From Thamnaconus septentrionalis (taxonomy: Eukaryota; Chordata; Actinopteri; Tetraodontiformes; Monacanthidae): a DNA stretch of 64,000 nucleotides. How positions within the stretch are numbered: the stretch's first letter is position 1; every line of letters begins with the position of its first letter. The stretch lies in the NCBI GenBank assembly GCA_009823395.1, contig CM020516.1, positions 8,697,001 to 8,761,000 on the forward strand. Direction: 5' to 3'. Below the pieces are notes generated by a model. That model searched no databases. It was not told the origin of the DNA and worked only from the letters and a program-made list of their open reading frames with translations. Of the stretch, positions 25,481-36,528 are shown piece after piece. The position numbers were made by a program, and so were the translations under genes.

Positions 25481-26600
25481 GGCGGTGACATCAGCCTTTA
25501 GGTGCCATCGTCACGCAATCGCGCGTTCGCTGTTGCTATTTTTAAACCTAAACTGCTATTTTTAAAATCCGCGTACGCACCGAGCAGAGCGCGCGGAGAC
25601 GATATAAGCAAACCGGGGGAGACGGGGGGACGGACGGCGCGGAGAGAGCGCGGAGCCACCTCCTTACTGAGCTGCATGGCGCCGCTTCAGCGCGCAATTG
25701 CGCAGCCGGCTGAGCCACGACACCGGCGGAAACCTCCGGCTGTGAGCCGCCACCACCACCACCACCGTTCACTGAACAGAGACTTTAGATTGGAAGTGGA
25801 TTGGCCGCGAACGAGCATGGCACCGTGCCGGGCGCCGCTCTGCACCGGGCGGACTCTGGAGGATCTCTGAAGGCGGGAAGGAGGGACGGAGAGAGGGAGG
25901 GGAGGTTGGAGGTTGGAGGGCGGGAGAAGCGCCATGGACGCGGCGAACGTGGCCGCTTCCGCGCTCGTGTTGGGGATCATCATCGTGTCGCTGCTGTCCA
26001 ACGCCGTGGTGCTGATCTGCTTCGTCTACAGCGCGGACATTCGCAGGCAGGTGCCGGGTCTCTTCACGCTCAACTTGACCTTCTGCAACCTGCTGCTCAG
26101 CGTGTCCGACATGCCCGTGACTCTGGCCGGCCTGGTGGCCGCGGGCCGCCCGCCGGCGGGCGTCCTGTGCCAAGTGGTGGGCTTCCTCGACACCTTCCTC
26201 ACCACCAACTCCATGCTGAGCATGGCGGCGCTCAGCATCGACCGGTGGGTGGCGGTGGTCTTCCCGCTCAGCTACCACTCCAGGATGCGGCGGCGGGACG
26301 CGGCGCTCGCGCTGGGCTACACGTGGCTGCACTCGCTGTGCTTCTCGGCCGTGGCCAGCTGCCGCTCGTGGGTGGGCTACCACCACCTGTACGCGTCGTG
26401 CACGCTGCGCGGCGCGCGCGCCAGCAAGGGCGAAGCCGGCGGCGCGCCGTTCGCCGTTTTCACCGTGGCGCTGCACGCGCTCACCTTCCTGCTCACGCTC
26501 GTCGTGCTGTGCGTGACGTATCTGAAAGTGCTGAAAGTCGCGAGGTTCCACTGCAAGCGCATCGACGTGATCACCATGCAGACGCTCGTGCTGCTCGTGG
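25480..26600 (+). promoter_or_regulatory. gpr26: CpG island with the probable gpr26 promoter, 5' UTR and exon 1
   Basis: From about 25.48 kb the sequence becomes rich in CpG and GC, unlike the AT-rich flanks, and stays so through coding exon 1. A TATA-like gatataag lies at 25601-25608, about 330 bp upstream of the ATG, in a CpG-rich context. The transcription start cannot be fixed from sequence. No upstream intron is needed, because a contiguous GC-rich leader reaches the ATG. Confidence 0.55.
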
Positions 26601-26613
26601 ACATTCACCCCAG
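25934..26613 (+). CDS. gpr26: gpr26 coding exon 1 (residues 1-226 plus 2 nt)
   Basis: Encodes TM1 to TM5 and the start of the third intracellular loop, from MDAANVAAS to LLVDIHP. It ends in phase 2 (ccc ag) directly before the donor gtaaac at 26614. Third positions are strongly GC, so long open frames also appear on other frames and strands; these are composition artefacts. Confidence 0.93.
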
Positions 26614-28986
26614 GTAAACAAAACCATCCCCTCCCCCACCTCCTCACCCACACACTTTATTTTTTTTACCCATGTTGATATGGGCTGCTTTCATGTGGAG
26701 ACTCTGCAACTCTGATTCACAAAAACACACCGCAGGGCTGAATTGGCTGTATGCCGCAGTGAGCGCAACCTCAGTAACTCAAACTTATACTGAAATAACG
26801 CTTGTTGAAATGAGGTAATAAGCCTCTTTTCCTGAACAAAAAATAAATAAATAAATAAACTTCTTTCTGTAAACAGATGTAGTTATTTGTCCGGGAGACA
26901 GCACCGGTAATTTAAAATCGGCCCTTCTGCACCAGTCACGTGACTTGTCTGTTATTTGACGAGGGAGCTCCACCAGTAAACAGATTCCATGCACACACAG
27001 AAGAAGCAGAAACGAGGACTAGGAGGAGGTGTCTCATGACAAGAACAATCAATTGAAAACAAGGAGATGTGTCATGATCAAGAGAAACGTGACTATACGA
27101 GTTAAAAATTGGAAAAGACAAAATTAGGACAGTGTTAAAATTTAGGTCACTCTCTTCAGACACAACACATCGAATATAGATTGGAGAGTCTTAACGATCA
27201 TTTCACTAGAAAATGACTTTAAAATCTATTTCAGCTGGAAGAATTGGAGCTATAGGTTAATATTTTCTGAGCAGAGTCTGATATTGACTGATGTTTATTT
27301 TCAGACCATGTCCACCTCATAGCTTTATTGGCCGGGTCCACACCCCCGCAACCCCAGATTAATTTAAACCCAGCAACACGTGACCACACATGCATTAAGA
27401 GAGCCACGCTAATCACGAGTGAAGCTCTCTGGCACGCCAAGTTCACGTCTCGTGAAGGTCACCGAAGCCTCTCCTGCGATTCGAGGCTACGCCCTCCCAT
27501 GCTAATTTAGTCAAATAATTAAACTCTGAATCGCTCTCGTTCGCATAATCGACATCAGTGCCGTGTGCCCGTTAACGATCGGCCGCGCTCGGTTCACTGC
27601 CGCCAGCCGTGCACCCGATACCTATACAGAGCGTTTCACTATGTCTGCATGTGTCCCTGGCCTGTAGCGCCACCCCTGGGTAGATAATGGTGCCTGTGTG
27701 CTTTCGCCAGTGTGCGGCAGAAATGTCTGGACGAGCAGAAGAGGCGGCGGCTGAGGGCCACCAAGAAGATCAGCACCTTCATCGGCACGTTTGTGGTCTG
27801 CTTCACCCCTTACGTCGCAACGAGGTGAGTGGAGGCTTAAAGTTGGAAAGTAAAAGCTACGGGGACGGAAGAGAGTAGTAAGTACTGGGGTATCCCGATA
27901 AAACACAGTTTTCGTGATTGGAATAATCGCATTCCCCTGCTCACCTGCAATCTGGCATCGTTTAGAGGCGACGACACGTTTGCCCGTGCCTGCCACCGTC
28001 TTGCCGGCTCTAATCCTCGTCCCCTGGGCTTAATGATGCTGGAGGGCCGAGCGTCACACCTGACACAGAGGCCCAGATAGCGAAATGAGTCTGTGATGGT
28101 ATCACCGGCTCTCATTAATATCAGCTTAGCGGGAGACAACCTGTCACAAGCTGTTGTAGCCGCGATAATGAAAAGGCAGCGTGTCAGGAGCCCGAGAGAT
28201 GCGGAGAAACATTGGTCTCCACGTGCAGATCAAAGGGACGCTGCGGTGGTTTGCTTCCTTTAAATGAAAGTTGTGAAACTATCATTCTCCAGTTGCAAGA
28301 CGAAAAGAAGATTTGCAGACTGAGGAACAGGAAGAAAAACTAGCGAGCGTCGCTTTAACACTACGGCAGTGTAGTTTTCCCTCCACTTGGTCTTATCTTC
28401 TGATCCTGATTCAGGATGAGTGTCGAGCGCAGGATTTACTTGTAAAACTGTTTGAACCGACAAAAGCGCCCAGAAGCGGCCGACCAACACCAAACCCATC
28501 GGTTTTACATTCCCTGAGCGCAGCACTGACATTTCAGTGAAGTGTAATGATGACATTACGCCACCGGTCGGATGTTTTCCACTCCAATTAAGCCAATCTA
28601 AGAATTGGCTCGCTTTTCCGGATGGCGTGTGACCTTTTTCCCCTCTCCTCCTCCCTCCTTTCCTCTCTCTGTGCCTGATTTGAGGCAGAATCGTGGAGCT
28701 CTTCTGGCCGGAGCCCATCAGCCCGCGCTGGGGCGTCCTCTCCAAATGTCTGGCCTACAGCAAGGCGGCGAGCGACCCCTTCGTCTACTCGCTGCTGCGT
28801 CACCAGTACAGGACGACCTGCCGCCTGCTGCTCAACAGAATCTTCAAGAGGCGTCCGCTCAACTCCTCCTCCGCCAGGGCGGCAGATGGCGCAGATGCGA
28901 CAAACACCACCGCTGCCGCCGCCGCCGCCGCTGCCGCTGCCGCCAACAGTGTCCAGTCGGTCGCCGACAAACCTGCAGACCAGTGA
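25934..28986 (+). CDS. gpr26: gpr26, orphan class A G protein-coupled receptor (3 coding exons)
   Basis: Joining 25934-26613, 27711-27824 and 28689-28986 gives 1092 nt, 363 aa plus stop, through two GT-AG introns that keep frame. The product is a rhodopsin-family receptor of the GPR26/GPR78 pair, brain-enriched and reported to signal constitutively through Gs in mammals. Visible features: a very short N-terminus with no glycosylation sequon; TM1 about residues 8-31; Cys79 and Cys156 for the TM3-ECL2 disulfide; DRW (103-105) in place of DRY; the family block HCKRIDVITMQ (206-216); a basic third loop KRRRLRATKK; CFTP in TM6 (257-260); DPFVY (294-298) in place of NPxxY. The usual TM2 sodium-site Asp appears to be Asn52. 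The C-terminus is longer than in mammals (about 337 aa) and carries 11 consecutive Ala (340-350). The ATG at 25934 has a good Kozak context (gcgccATGg). GPR78 is the alternative, but sequence match and chst15 synteny favour gpr26. Confidence 0.93.
26614..27710 (+). other. gpr26: gpr26 intron 1
   Basis: 1097-bp phase-2 intron, gtaaac to ccag. It holds a short (AAAT)n tract near 26838-26859 and otherwise unremarkable AT-rich DNA. I see no gene or mobile element in it. Confidence 0.9.
27711..27824 (+). CDS. gpr26: gpr26 coding exon 2 (rest of the third loop and most of TM6)
   Basis: A 114-nt exon after the acceptor ctttcgccag and before the donor gtgagt at 27825. The first base completes Ser227. 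The translation VRQKCLDEQKRRRLRATKK followed by ISTFIGTFVVCFTPYVATR is nearly the same as the mammalian GPR26 segment. It contributes the basic G-protein-contact loop and the TM6 CFTP hinge. Confidence 0.92.
27825..28688 (+). other. gpr26: gpr26 intron 2
   Basis: 864-bp phase-2 intron, gtgagt to gcag, with a pyrimidine-rich stretch (28637-28675) before the acceptor. No other feature is visible inside it. Confidence 0.9.
28689..28986 (+). CDS. gpr26: gpr26 coding exon 3 (end of TM6, TM7, C-terminal tail, stop)
   Basis: Starts after the acceptor tgaggcag at 28688 and its first base completes Arg265. It encodes IVELFWPEPISPRWGVLSK, then TM7 with SKAASDPFVYSLL and helix-8 HQYR, then a tail rich in Ser, Ala and Thr with an 11-Ala run encoded by GCC/GCT codons. 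Stop TGA is at 28984-28986. The tail diverges from the mammalian one, as expected for a cytoplasmic C-terminus. Confidence 0.92.
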
Positions 28987-30425
28987 GCACCCCTGGTGGC
29001 GGGCAGAGATCTTGCTGGATGCCGTCAGGACGATGGAGGAAATACCGCGTCCGTCCATCCGTCCGTCCGTCCTCGTGGCGCTTGGTCAATCCGACGTGTG
29101 AATCGTCCTCACCTGGTCCAAGTCCCGACAGACTGAAGGAACCCAAACTGCAGTTTACCGTCGGTGTCATTGTTGATAACGGATTTTGACATGAATGTTT
29201 TCAACTTGTTTTTTTTTTTTTTCATCATCATCATCATTATTTGGAATTGTACTGTGCATGTGGAGGTCACTTGCAATGCCAGCGGTGGGGATCTGATGTG
29301 CATTTTCTGAGAGAATATATAAATACGTATATATAAAAAAGGCTTTAGCCACTAGGGGGTTAATTATTAACTAGGCTGGTTCAAAAAAAAAAAAAAAAAG
29401 CATTGAGCTGAATACCACCAGCCTGAAGTGTTTTGTTTTCTTTGGTTCATATGTCTGTGAAGGTTCTCAGTCATCCAGGGTAAGTTAGGGCAACTGGACT
29501 TGTTCTGGCGATCCTGAAGACGTTTCGCCTCTCATCCATAAGGCTTTTTAAGTTCTGAAGAAGCCTTTCTTCGGTTCTGTGTGTTGATTATTTATACAAC
29601 AATACAAGAAGGTGCTGCTTCTTAGAAGATTCTGTAGCATAACTGTCATATTTTATAGAACCTACAGAGTCTAATCACGGTGGTCGGCGTTTTTGATAAA
29701 TAAATGTGACAGAAGGCACAATATTTGATCCTGATTGTTCCAAAATGCTAAGTGCGGGAGCTCGCTGGGGCTGCCCGGAGAAAAACTTCTGACCTCTTCT
29801 TACTTCTGTCGTCTGTGAACGAGGGACGAGAGAAAATCCAACCTCACAGGAGGAGGTTGATCAGCGCTGATTGTGGAGGTGCTGCTGCAGCCAAAACATG
29901 TGTTCAGTGGATTAAATGGAGGTGGCGACTATTTTGTCATGTTGTGATGTTGTAGCAGTGAGGCCAGTGTTCTCAAGTGCCTTTTAATGAAATATGTGAT
30001 TTGGTAGAAACCACAACAGAGGGTTTTTGTTTTTATTTTTTGCCTGTCACTGTGTGCCGTGGTTTGCCGTGACGATCGAGGCCGTTGCTGAGGATTTTTT
30101 TTTCCCCTCTGGGAAATGTTTATTTACAAACACCATCACCTTGTATTGTACAAGATGATTAAAAAAAAAAAAACAGGGTGTGGGGGTGTTATCGGAATAT
30201 GGCGGCAGCTATTCAGTGGTGTGTGTAATTAACATTCCGGCTCAAACCGCGCACACAGCCGCGTGCACGTCTGTGTGGCTCTTTTCGGTGACTCGTGTTC
30301 TTACATTGCTGTGACACTGCTGACATATGCCCCCCCCCCAAACGGAAAAGGTGTAAACCTATCGTTTCTGTCGACTGTATGTTTTTGTGAGACCGTTGCA
30401 ATAAAATGCTGCGAATTTTGTTGTT
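28987..30425 (+). other. gpr26: probable gpr26 3' UTR
   Basis: The stop codon is followed by non-coding sequence with two AATAAA signals, at 29699-29704 and 30400-30405. The second is followed at once by a GT-rich run (ttgttgttgg then T-rich), a good downstream element, so I place the likely transcript end near 30.42 kb. The interval includes CAT and T tracts and a decayed repeat at about 29.44-29.61 kb. The end point is inferred only from signals. Confidence 0.45.
29440..29615 (-). repeat. decayed repeat with hammerhead-like core, possibly a Penelope-like tail
   Basis: The minus strand reads GGATGAGAGGCGAAACGTC followed by TTCAGGATCGCCAGAAC and CTGGATGACTGAGAACCTTC, words that recur in a dispersed fish repeat family I recognise. 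The hairpin with GAAAC resembles the hammerhead motifs carried by Penelope-like retroelements, but the CUGANGA core is mutated here (ACTTAAAAAGCC). Family assignment is tentative. Confidence 0.45.
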
Positions 30426-30440
30426 GGTTTTTTTTTTTGT
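30400..30440 (+). terminator. polyadenylation signal, likely 3' end of gpr26
   Basis: AATAAA at 30400-30405 followed within 20-40 nt by a GT/T-rich downstream element. Alternative upstream signal at 29699-29704. No transcript evidence is available. Confidence 0.4.
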
Positions 30441-31293
30441 CAGCTACTAATTTGATGCGATTCTCAGGCAGTTTCGACCGTGAGATTTTTTGATTTCAGG
30501 CACATCTTCACACCTATATTCTCCCACGCTGATTGAGCAGATGAGAAAGAATAATCTAAAAAAAAAAAAACCTTATAGATGTGTTCCACCCACCACTGCT
30601 GCTGCTGCGACAGCCGAACACAGCCGAACACAGACTTTTAACAAAAGCATCGGCGCTCAGAGTTAAACGCTTTATAATTACAGAGCTGTAGAAGAGGATG
30701 GGGGTGAGGGTGGGGGGTGGGGGTGGGGGGGGGGGGTGGTAGGTCTTAAGAAAGAAAGAAAGAAAGAAGAAGTAGGAAGAAGAGAGGAGAGGAACGTGGG
30801 AGGTTTTGTTCTCCAGCCCCGGGACGTGGAGGGCCCTCCGTCCTGCCACAGTGAGGGTCTCGATGCCCACAGGCGCATGTTTTTGACAATAAGTGTTTTT
30901 GGCTACGACAGCAACTCCGTCCGCCGCGGCTGGTGCGATTCTTTTCACGCAGATGGATTGAAGGGGAGGGGGTGGGGGGCAAAGAGTTTGATCGAATAGG
31001 GTGCGCTGTAGGACGGGGAGGGACGGACGGATGCAACCACACAGCCTCGCTGGTCGTCATAGGAACCTGGAAGAAGCAGCGACAAACCCAGACGCTGCTA
31101 CTGCTGCTGCACGGCTGGCGGAGGTGAAAGCGGTTTTTGTGCATCTGACAACAGCTCTGTTCTCACCTACTGATATTTTTTATTTTTTGACGAAAAACAA
31201 AAGAGTGGGCCTGCGCTGTCCGACTGTGTCCAGTCTGTTTAAGCACTGCGCCACTCCGGAGATCACACACCAGTGTCAGCAGACCTTCTAGGC
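30426..31293. other. no gene seen
   Basis: Contains a poly-G tract near 30711-30738, (AAAG)n at 30749-30768 and open frames up to 132 codons without homology. Confidence 0.6.
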
Positions 31294-31594
31294 CAGTGGT
31301 TCTCAACTAGTGGAGTCGCAGGACCCACCCTTTTTTTTTTTTCCTTATAATGAAGTCGCGACCCATATTTATTCCACAAAAATAAAAGCGCTGGCCCACT
31401 TTAGATCATGTCTACAAAATACATTTTTGAAATTGAATTATTGAAAATTATCAAATTTAATTGTGTCCTGAACAATTAATCGATTATCGATGAATTGTCG
31501 ATTAAGAATTTAATCGATTAAATGAAATTAGTCGCAATGAATTGAACATTTTTTCCACAGGTAGTTAATATCATAAAAGTGTAATGGAGGAATT

Positions 31595-31625
<31 letters not shown>

Positions 31626-31714
31626 CAATAATTAAATGCTACCCATTAGAAGTCAACTTAAAGTCAGCTTCATGACCCACTTTTAGGTTGTGACCCACCA
31701 GTTGAGAAACGCTG
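31294..31714. mobile_element. hAT-type element with a nested ATCGATTA-family MITE
   Basis: Left end CAGTGGTTCTCAACTAGTGG and inverted right end CAGCGTTTCTCAACTGGTGG give a good terminal inverted repeat. Flanking octamers do not match well, so the target duplication is lost or the ends are misjudged. The central part (about 31465-31670) is homologous, inverted, to the element at 37856-38323 (AATTTAATCGATTAAAT, CCCATTAGAAGTCAACTTAA). No transposase frame. Confidence 0.65.
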
Positions 31715-34163
31715 TTCCGCCGTCTGACTGTGATCAAGAACTCACTCTGAGCGCAGTCAGATGGCTGAGGTGATGCCACCAAATCCAGCCTGCAAGACTA
31801 TGTGCTGCTACTGCTGCACCCAGATCACCAATTAGCTTAGCGAGAGGCTGAGACGAGCAGCTTCCAGCCCACTCACTCGACGGAGGTGAGCTGCAATTCA
31901 AGCAAGAGCCGACGGGAGACAAACACCAAGTTAGACGCCATCAAGCTGATTGGACAGCAAAGCCTTCAATCTTGAACACTCTGCGGCAAACAAAAAACCA
32001 ACAGGTGACCGCCAGCCGTGGACGTCAAACAAACAGGTTTCACAGCGGCTGCGTGCGCCACCAAAATAGAGACTCTGTCCACGTCACTTGCATCATTCAA
32101 TGACTGACAACAATCTGGTTTGCATGTCGTGCTTCTTTTTTTCTTTTAAATCTAGCAGCAAAAATAAATGTGCCTGCCAGGGTGCCAGCCGAGCTCAGTT
32201 AGAGGGGAAAAAGAAGGAACTCGTGTCTGGAAGTGTGCGTGCGCGCGCGTGTGTAACTCTAATCTCCCCGTGAGACCGAGTGAGTGGGTGGGCGGCAGAC
32301 ACAAACCTGCCCGACACAAAACGTTTGTGCACGGACCCTGTGATTAAGCTGCCGCGTGTAGGAAGAAGAAGAAAGAAGAAGAAGAAAGGCGAGAAGGAGA
32401 CGAGCTGACTGGGGCTGCGGCCGCTCCGCTCTGACAGACACGAGCCAGAGGTTGACCACCGGGACGCCACATGTTGCAGAAAATCATTCGAGATCATGTC
32501 ACAGGGTTCATTGCAATATTCAATGTCAGACCTTACAGCTTTCTTGCTCAGAGGAGGAGGAAGAGATGGAAGAAATAATGAGAGTCATCTCATAATCAAA
32601 GAAAGGCCTTTTTCATAGAAAGGGCATTATATCATACTAGTTATAATACCCATTTGAATAACACCTGATATATCGGCAGATAAATGAAATATTTGTATGT
32701 ATGCATGTAAATTGACTCAGATTTCTTTTCACCTCATATCTTTGTTTCAGTGCTAAAGTCATTTCCTTTTTCTTTTTTTTTTTCCTTTTACTAGAAAGCT
32801 GCTCAAAACGTCCACAGCCACTTCCATTTTACGAGACCACTTTAAATCAGCAGCACTCAAAGATGCGTCCAATGCACTGCGCTCATTTTTCTCTTTTCAC
32901 TCTCCAAACAATCTCATCTGCCAATCATTGCAAATAAAGAGTTGGAGTCAGGCGACAGCCACTGCCGTCGCTGGCATCGCTTCTCTGCAGCTCTCCCCGC
33001 ACGGACCCTTGGTCGCTGCGCTCTGCCAGAGGAACTATCGTGGGAACGCTGAACCCAGATGTCACCGTATTTCCCATGCCCTCCACTCTGCTCACAGTAT
33101 AAATATAACAATAGTCTATTTCGGGTGCAGGAATGCCTGATTTGTTTTTGGTGTGGGCCGAAAAATTATTTTTCTTTGGTCTCAAAGCTGGTCTGCAGCA
33201 GCCTTTCTGAGGGACCAGGGGAAACCGCCTCCACTTGAGCAAGTCGTACCTGCATCGAAAACTTCACCCCCACGAACACAGAGCACTGCTATTTTCCAAA
33301 AGCAGCTACAAGGGAAACGAACGAACCAGGAAGATTCTGTTGAAGTGGAAAAACCAATAGTTTAACTTCCACAGCAGCGCAGGCTTTCATCCTGCCAACT
33401 TTCAATAGTCTGTGTTTTCATTAAAAACTTTTAGCGGATTCCACAAATAGTCGGTTCTCTTTCCAAATAAGAATGTAGGGGGAGCTAGAGCAGGAAGTGA
33501 CCCGGCCAAGTTGCTTGGAAGAAGGACAAAAGGCTAAAACAGGGGGGTTTTCCACAAAACAGGCTATGATGAGAAAACTTACAGTACATTAACTGTGAGA
33601 TGAGGAAAACTCTGAGTTACTGAAAACGTTCCAGAAATAAAAGGCAAGTCAAACTCGGACTCAGTCACCATGGCAACCGACTCTGTGAACATTACCTGCT
33701 TGCAAGGCAGGTTTCCCATAAAGGAACCAGAACTTTCTCCCCCACAAACGTTTTATCTCTTCAGTCATTCAGTCCAGATGAAACAGAAGCTGATTTTCTT
33801 AGCGAGCGACTTGGATTTCACGGTTTTGTTTTCCCTTTGCACCAAAAATAATCATCTTTACATCCTTTATAAGAGATGCTTCTCTCAGGGTTCTGATGAA
33901 TGTCGAGGCAGCGCTACTCTGCATCCGCGGATTATCTTTAGGTCCCCAATTCAGCGTCGCGCTGTCATTATTTCCCATGCAGACTCTTGACATATCTGCA
34001 TAAGTTCACATCACCTCCGTCACCCACTGCAGGCAGAGACAGAGAAGACTCTGTGCGAAGCACTACTCTAAATCCATAGAGATGATTTTGAGTTGTGCAG
34101 TTTTTACCTGAAGTCTAGGCAATTAACCTCTGTTAACCTCATCTGGCTCAACTCTGTTCCATT
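31715..34163. other. no gene seen
   Basis: Intergenic unique sequence with an AAG-rich tract near 32361-32390 and T-rich tracts. No CPXM2-like or other recognisable exon. Confidence 0.6.
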
Positions 34164-34196
34164 TTATTTTCAGCTGCTGTGTGTATGTGTGCTTAT

Positions 34197-34245
<49 letters not shown>

Positions 34246-34349
34246 CATATATACATACATATATAAATACATATACATATATAAATATATATACATATAT
34301 ATATATGTATATAAGCACACACACACATACACACAGCAGCTGAAAATAA
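34164..34349. repeat. fold-back structure: TA/CA microsatellite inside a 28-bp perfect inverted repeat
   Basis: The arm 34164-34191 is the exact reverse complement of 34322-34349, and the match resumes (GCTTATA) after a 6-nt slip. Between them lies (AT)n with ATAC/ATAA interruptions. The unique outer part of the arm (TTATTTTCAGCTGCTG) shows that this is not only a by-product of microsatellite symmetry. Confidence 0.9.
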
Positions 34350-34388
34350 TTTTCTGACATACACACGGCAGCTCTCCTGCAGACGTCT

Positions 34389-34452
34389 CTCAGCTGAATC
34401 ACAAACCCTGGCTGCTCCCACTCAGCTGAATCACAAACCCTGGCTGCTCCCA
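34389..34452. repeat. 32-bp tandem duplication
   Basis: Two identical copies starting CTCAGCTGAATCACAAACCC, at 34389 and 34421. Confidence 0.93.
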
Positions 34453-36528
34453 CAAGTGCAAAATCATGCGAGTCGGTTCCTGAGTAACGCTGCCATGAAT
34501 CAAACAGCAGCACGACTCCAGGGGAGGGGATTCTCCGGCAATTTCTGCTCAAATATAGATCAGAGAGGAGCCGGGAACAAAACAAAAAACAAAAAACAAC
34601 ATCGGTGTCTTTTCCCCATGCGGAGCTGACAGAAACATTTAGGCTGACAGCTCAAGCAGCTGGAGTTCACTGCTGATGACGTCCACGCCTGGTTCACTTT
34701 GACCGACTGCTGCGAATCAGGAGCCGACAGCGACTGGAGTTGATAGTTGAGTAGATAGAAATCATCAAACAAATCTGTTTAGCGGTTTAGACGGCGGATG
34801 GAACTTTTGATAGGTGAGTGGCTGGAATGTTTTGCAATCCAAGTCCAAGCTTAGAGAAAGAAAAGCAGCCAGTCTCTTTTTTTCTGGAGGCTTTTCCGAC
34901 CTCCGCGTCGGTTCTTAACATGCCGCTCGTGTTTAGCGATGCCACCGAGCGTACAAGGCACATATTCAAACAGCCGCCTCCTGCTCCTGCATGCAGAAGC
35001 GCGACACGGTGAAAACCTCGCTGACTTGACTCTGTGTTGACTAAAGGAGTGAATGTAAAAAAAAAAAAAAAAAACGATCATCAACGTGAAAATTGTTCAT
35101 CCTCCTCCATCCCTCGTCCCGTGCATTTACATCCTCAGACAAACAACAAAAATAAAATAAAAAGGCCTGTCTGTTGTTCCCCGTGCCGTGTGGCTGCAGG
35201 AACCCTGAGACGGACCTCAGGCTGACGGGATGAACCGTCTCTGACAGGTGATGCCACCTTTTTCATTACTCCGCTGTCAGCCGCCGTGAAGGCCGAATGT
35301 GATAAAAAATGTGCCAAAAGCAGACACGAGGCACTGTTAGAAATCCCCATTGGACAATAATTGAGACCAAAAGAGGGTCACATCCAAACTGACACCCTGA
35401 GAGGGGAGGAGGAGGGGGGGGCACATATCATTTATTAAGGGTGCGTCACAGCTCAGGGAAGGTCGCAGGTTTCAACTCGGGAGGTCGTGTAGAATTGTCA
35501 CAGGCGGCGCTCACAGTTTTTCTGACCTGTAGGTGGCAGCATGGAACCTCCTCACTCGGCGATGGTTTAACGTGAATGCGATAATAGCCGGGCGACCGCC
35601 TTTTCCTGTTCTGTCCCGTCGATACGGAAAAAGAAAAGAAAAGGATTGACATCACCAGAGAGTGACGACACCCGACTGGACCCGAGGATTTAGCATCCAT
35701 CAGAAAACCTGCTCCTCCTAATCACTGTTTCAGGAGCGGGGACAGCTTAGAGCAGGGGAAAAAATCCATCAACCATCCGGCCTTCTTGAAGCTCTAATGA
35801 AATGAGATTCAGAAGAAGGCCGGTCGTGAATAGAGGTGGAGAGAATGGAGTCGAACAGCGGCTACTGCGAGAGGAGATAAGCTTGTTTTCTGTTCAGAAA
35901 ACGAAACCATTACTGTTGAGAGAAACCTTGGATTTACTTTGTAGGTTTTTAGACACACAGTTACATCCAGCTGGGGCTCAGCGGGGATAAGTGACCGCTG
36001 TACTTGTCTCAGTAGGAAAAGCATCACACTACACATTAGTGTACGGCTCCACTGCGTTAAACACAGAAATACCCGGAACCCCCTCCAGTAAACCAATCAC
36101 ATCTGAGATCAAACAGCTGACCCTGAACAGCTCAGCGAGCAACCGCCTGGTTTGCACGACAAGGCGGAAACTACAAAAATTGTTGCTAAAGGTTGATTTA
36201 GCTGACACCGTCGCCTGAGGATAGAATATATATACAGTATATAGTGAATACTGTTGCAGGATGACTGTGCACCCTTGGATTTTAACCTCAATCTAGCTCA
36301 TACTCCAGATAACTGAGGTGTGACAGTGCAAGTCAAGTTGGAATACCTGAAAAATTCTGAGTTACTTTGGTATCAATTATTTTATTTTTATGACAAACAG
36401 TGTTTTTCTACTACGTCACTATGCTATGCCTAAAGAAGGTCGGAAGAACCGAAAGCTTGCTAAATAGATTGATAATCTGCACAAAGTAGCAAGTGTGCGG
36501 CCGCTGTTTTTTTTTTTTGTCTTCTGAG
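34453..36528. other. no gene seen
   Basis: Short runs of A, and a second hammerhead-like hairpin remnant at about 36428-36465. No supported gene. Confidence 0.55.

Noticed and set aside
25769..26653. 294-codon minus-strand open frame opposite gpr26 exon 1
   Set aside because: It is a shadow of the GC-rich coding exon (Arg/His/Gln-rich translation), has no homology, and the sense frame is clearly the receptor.
25801..26715. 304-codon plus-strand frame overlapping gpr26 exon 1
   Set aside because: Frame-shifted reading of the same GC-rich exon. It runs through the exon 1 donor into the intron and shows no family motifs.
32195..32497. 100-codon minus-strand frame
   Set aside because: Phe/Leu run arises from AAG/GAA simple sequence; no gene context.
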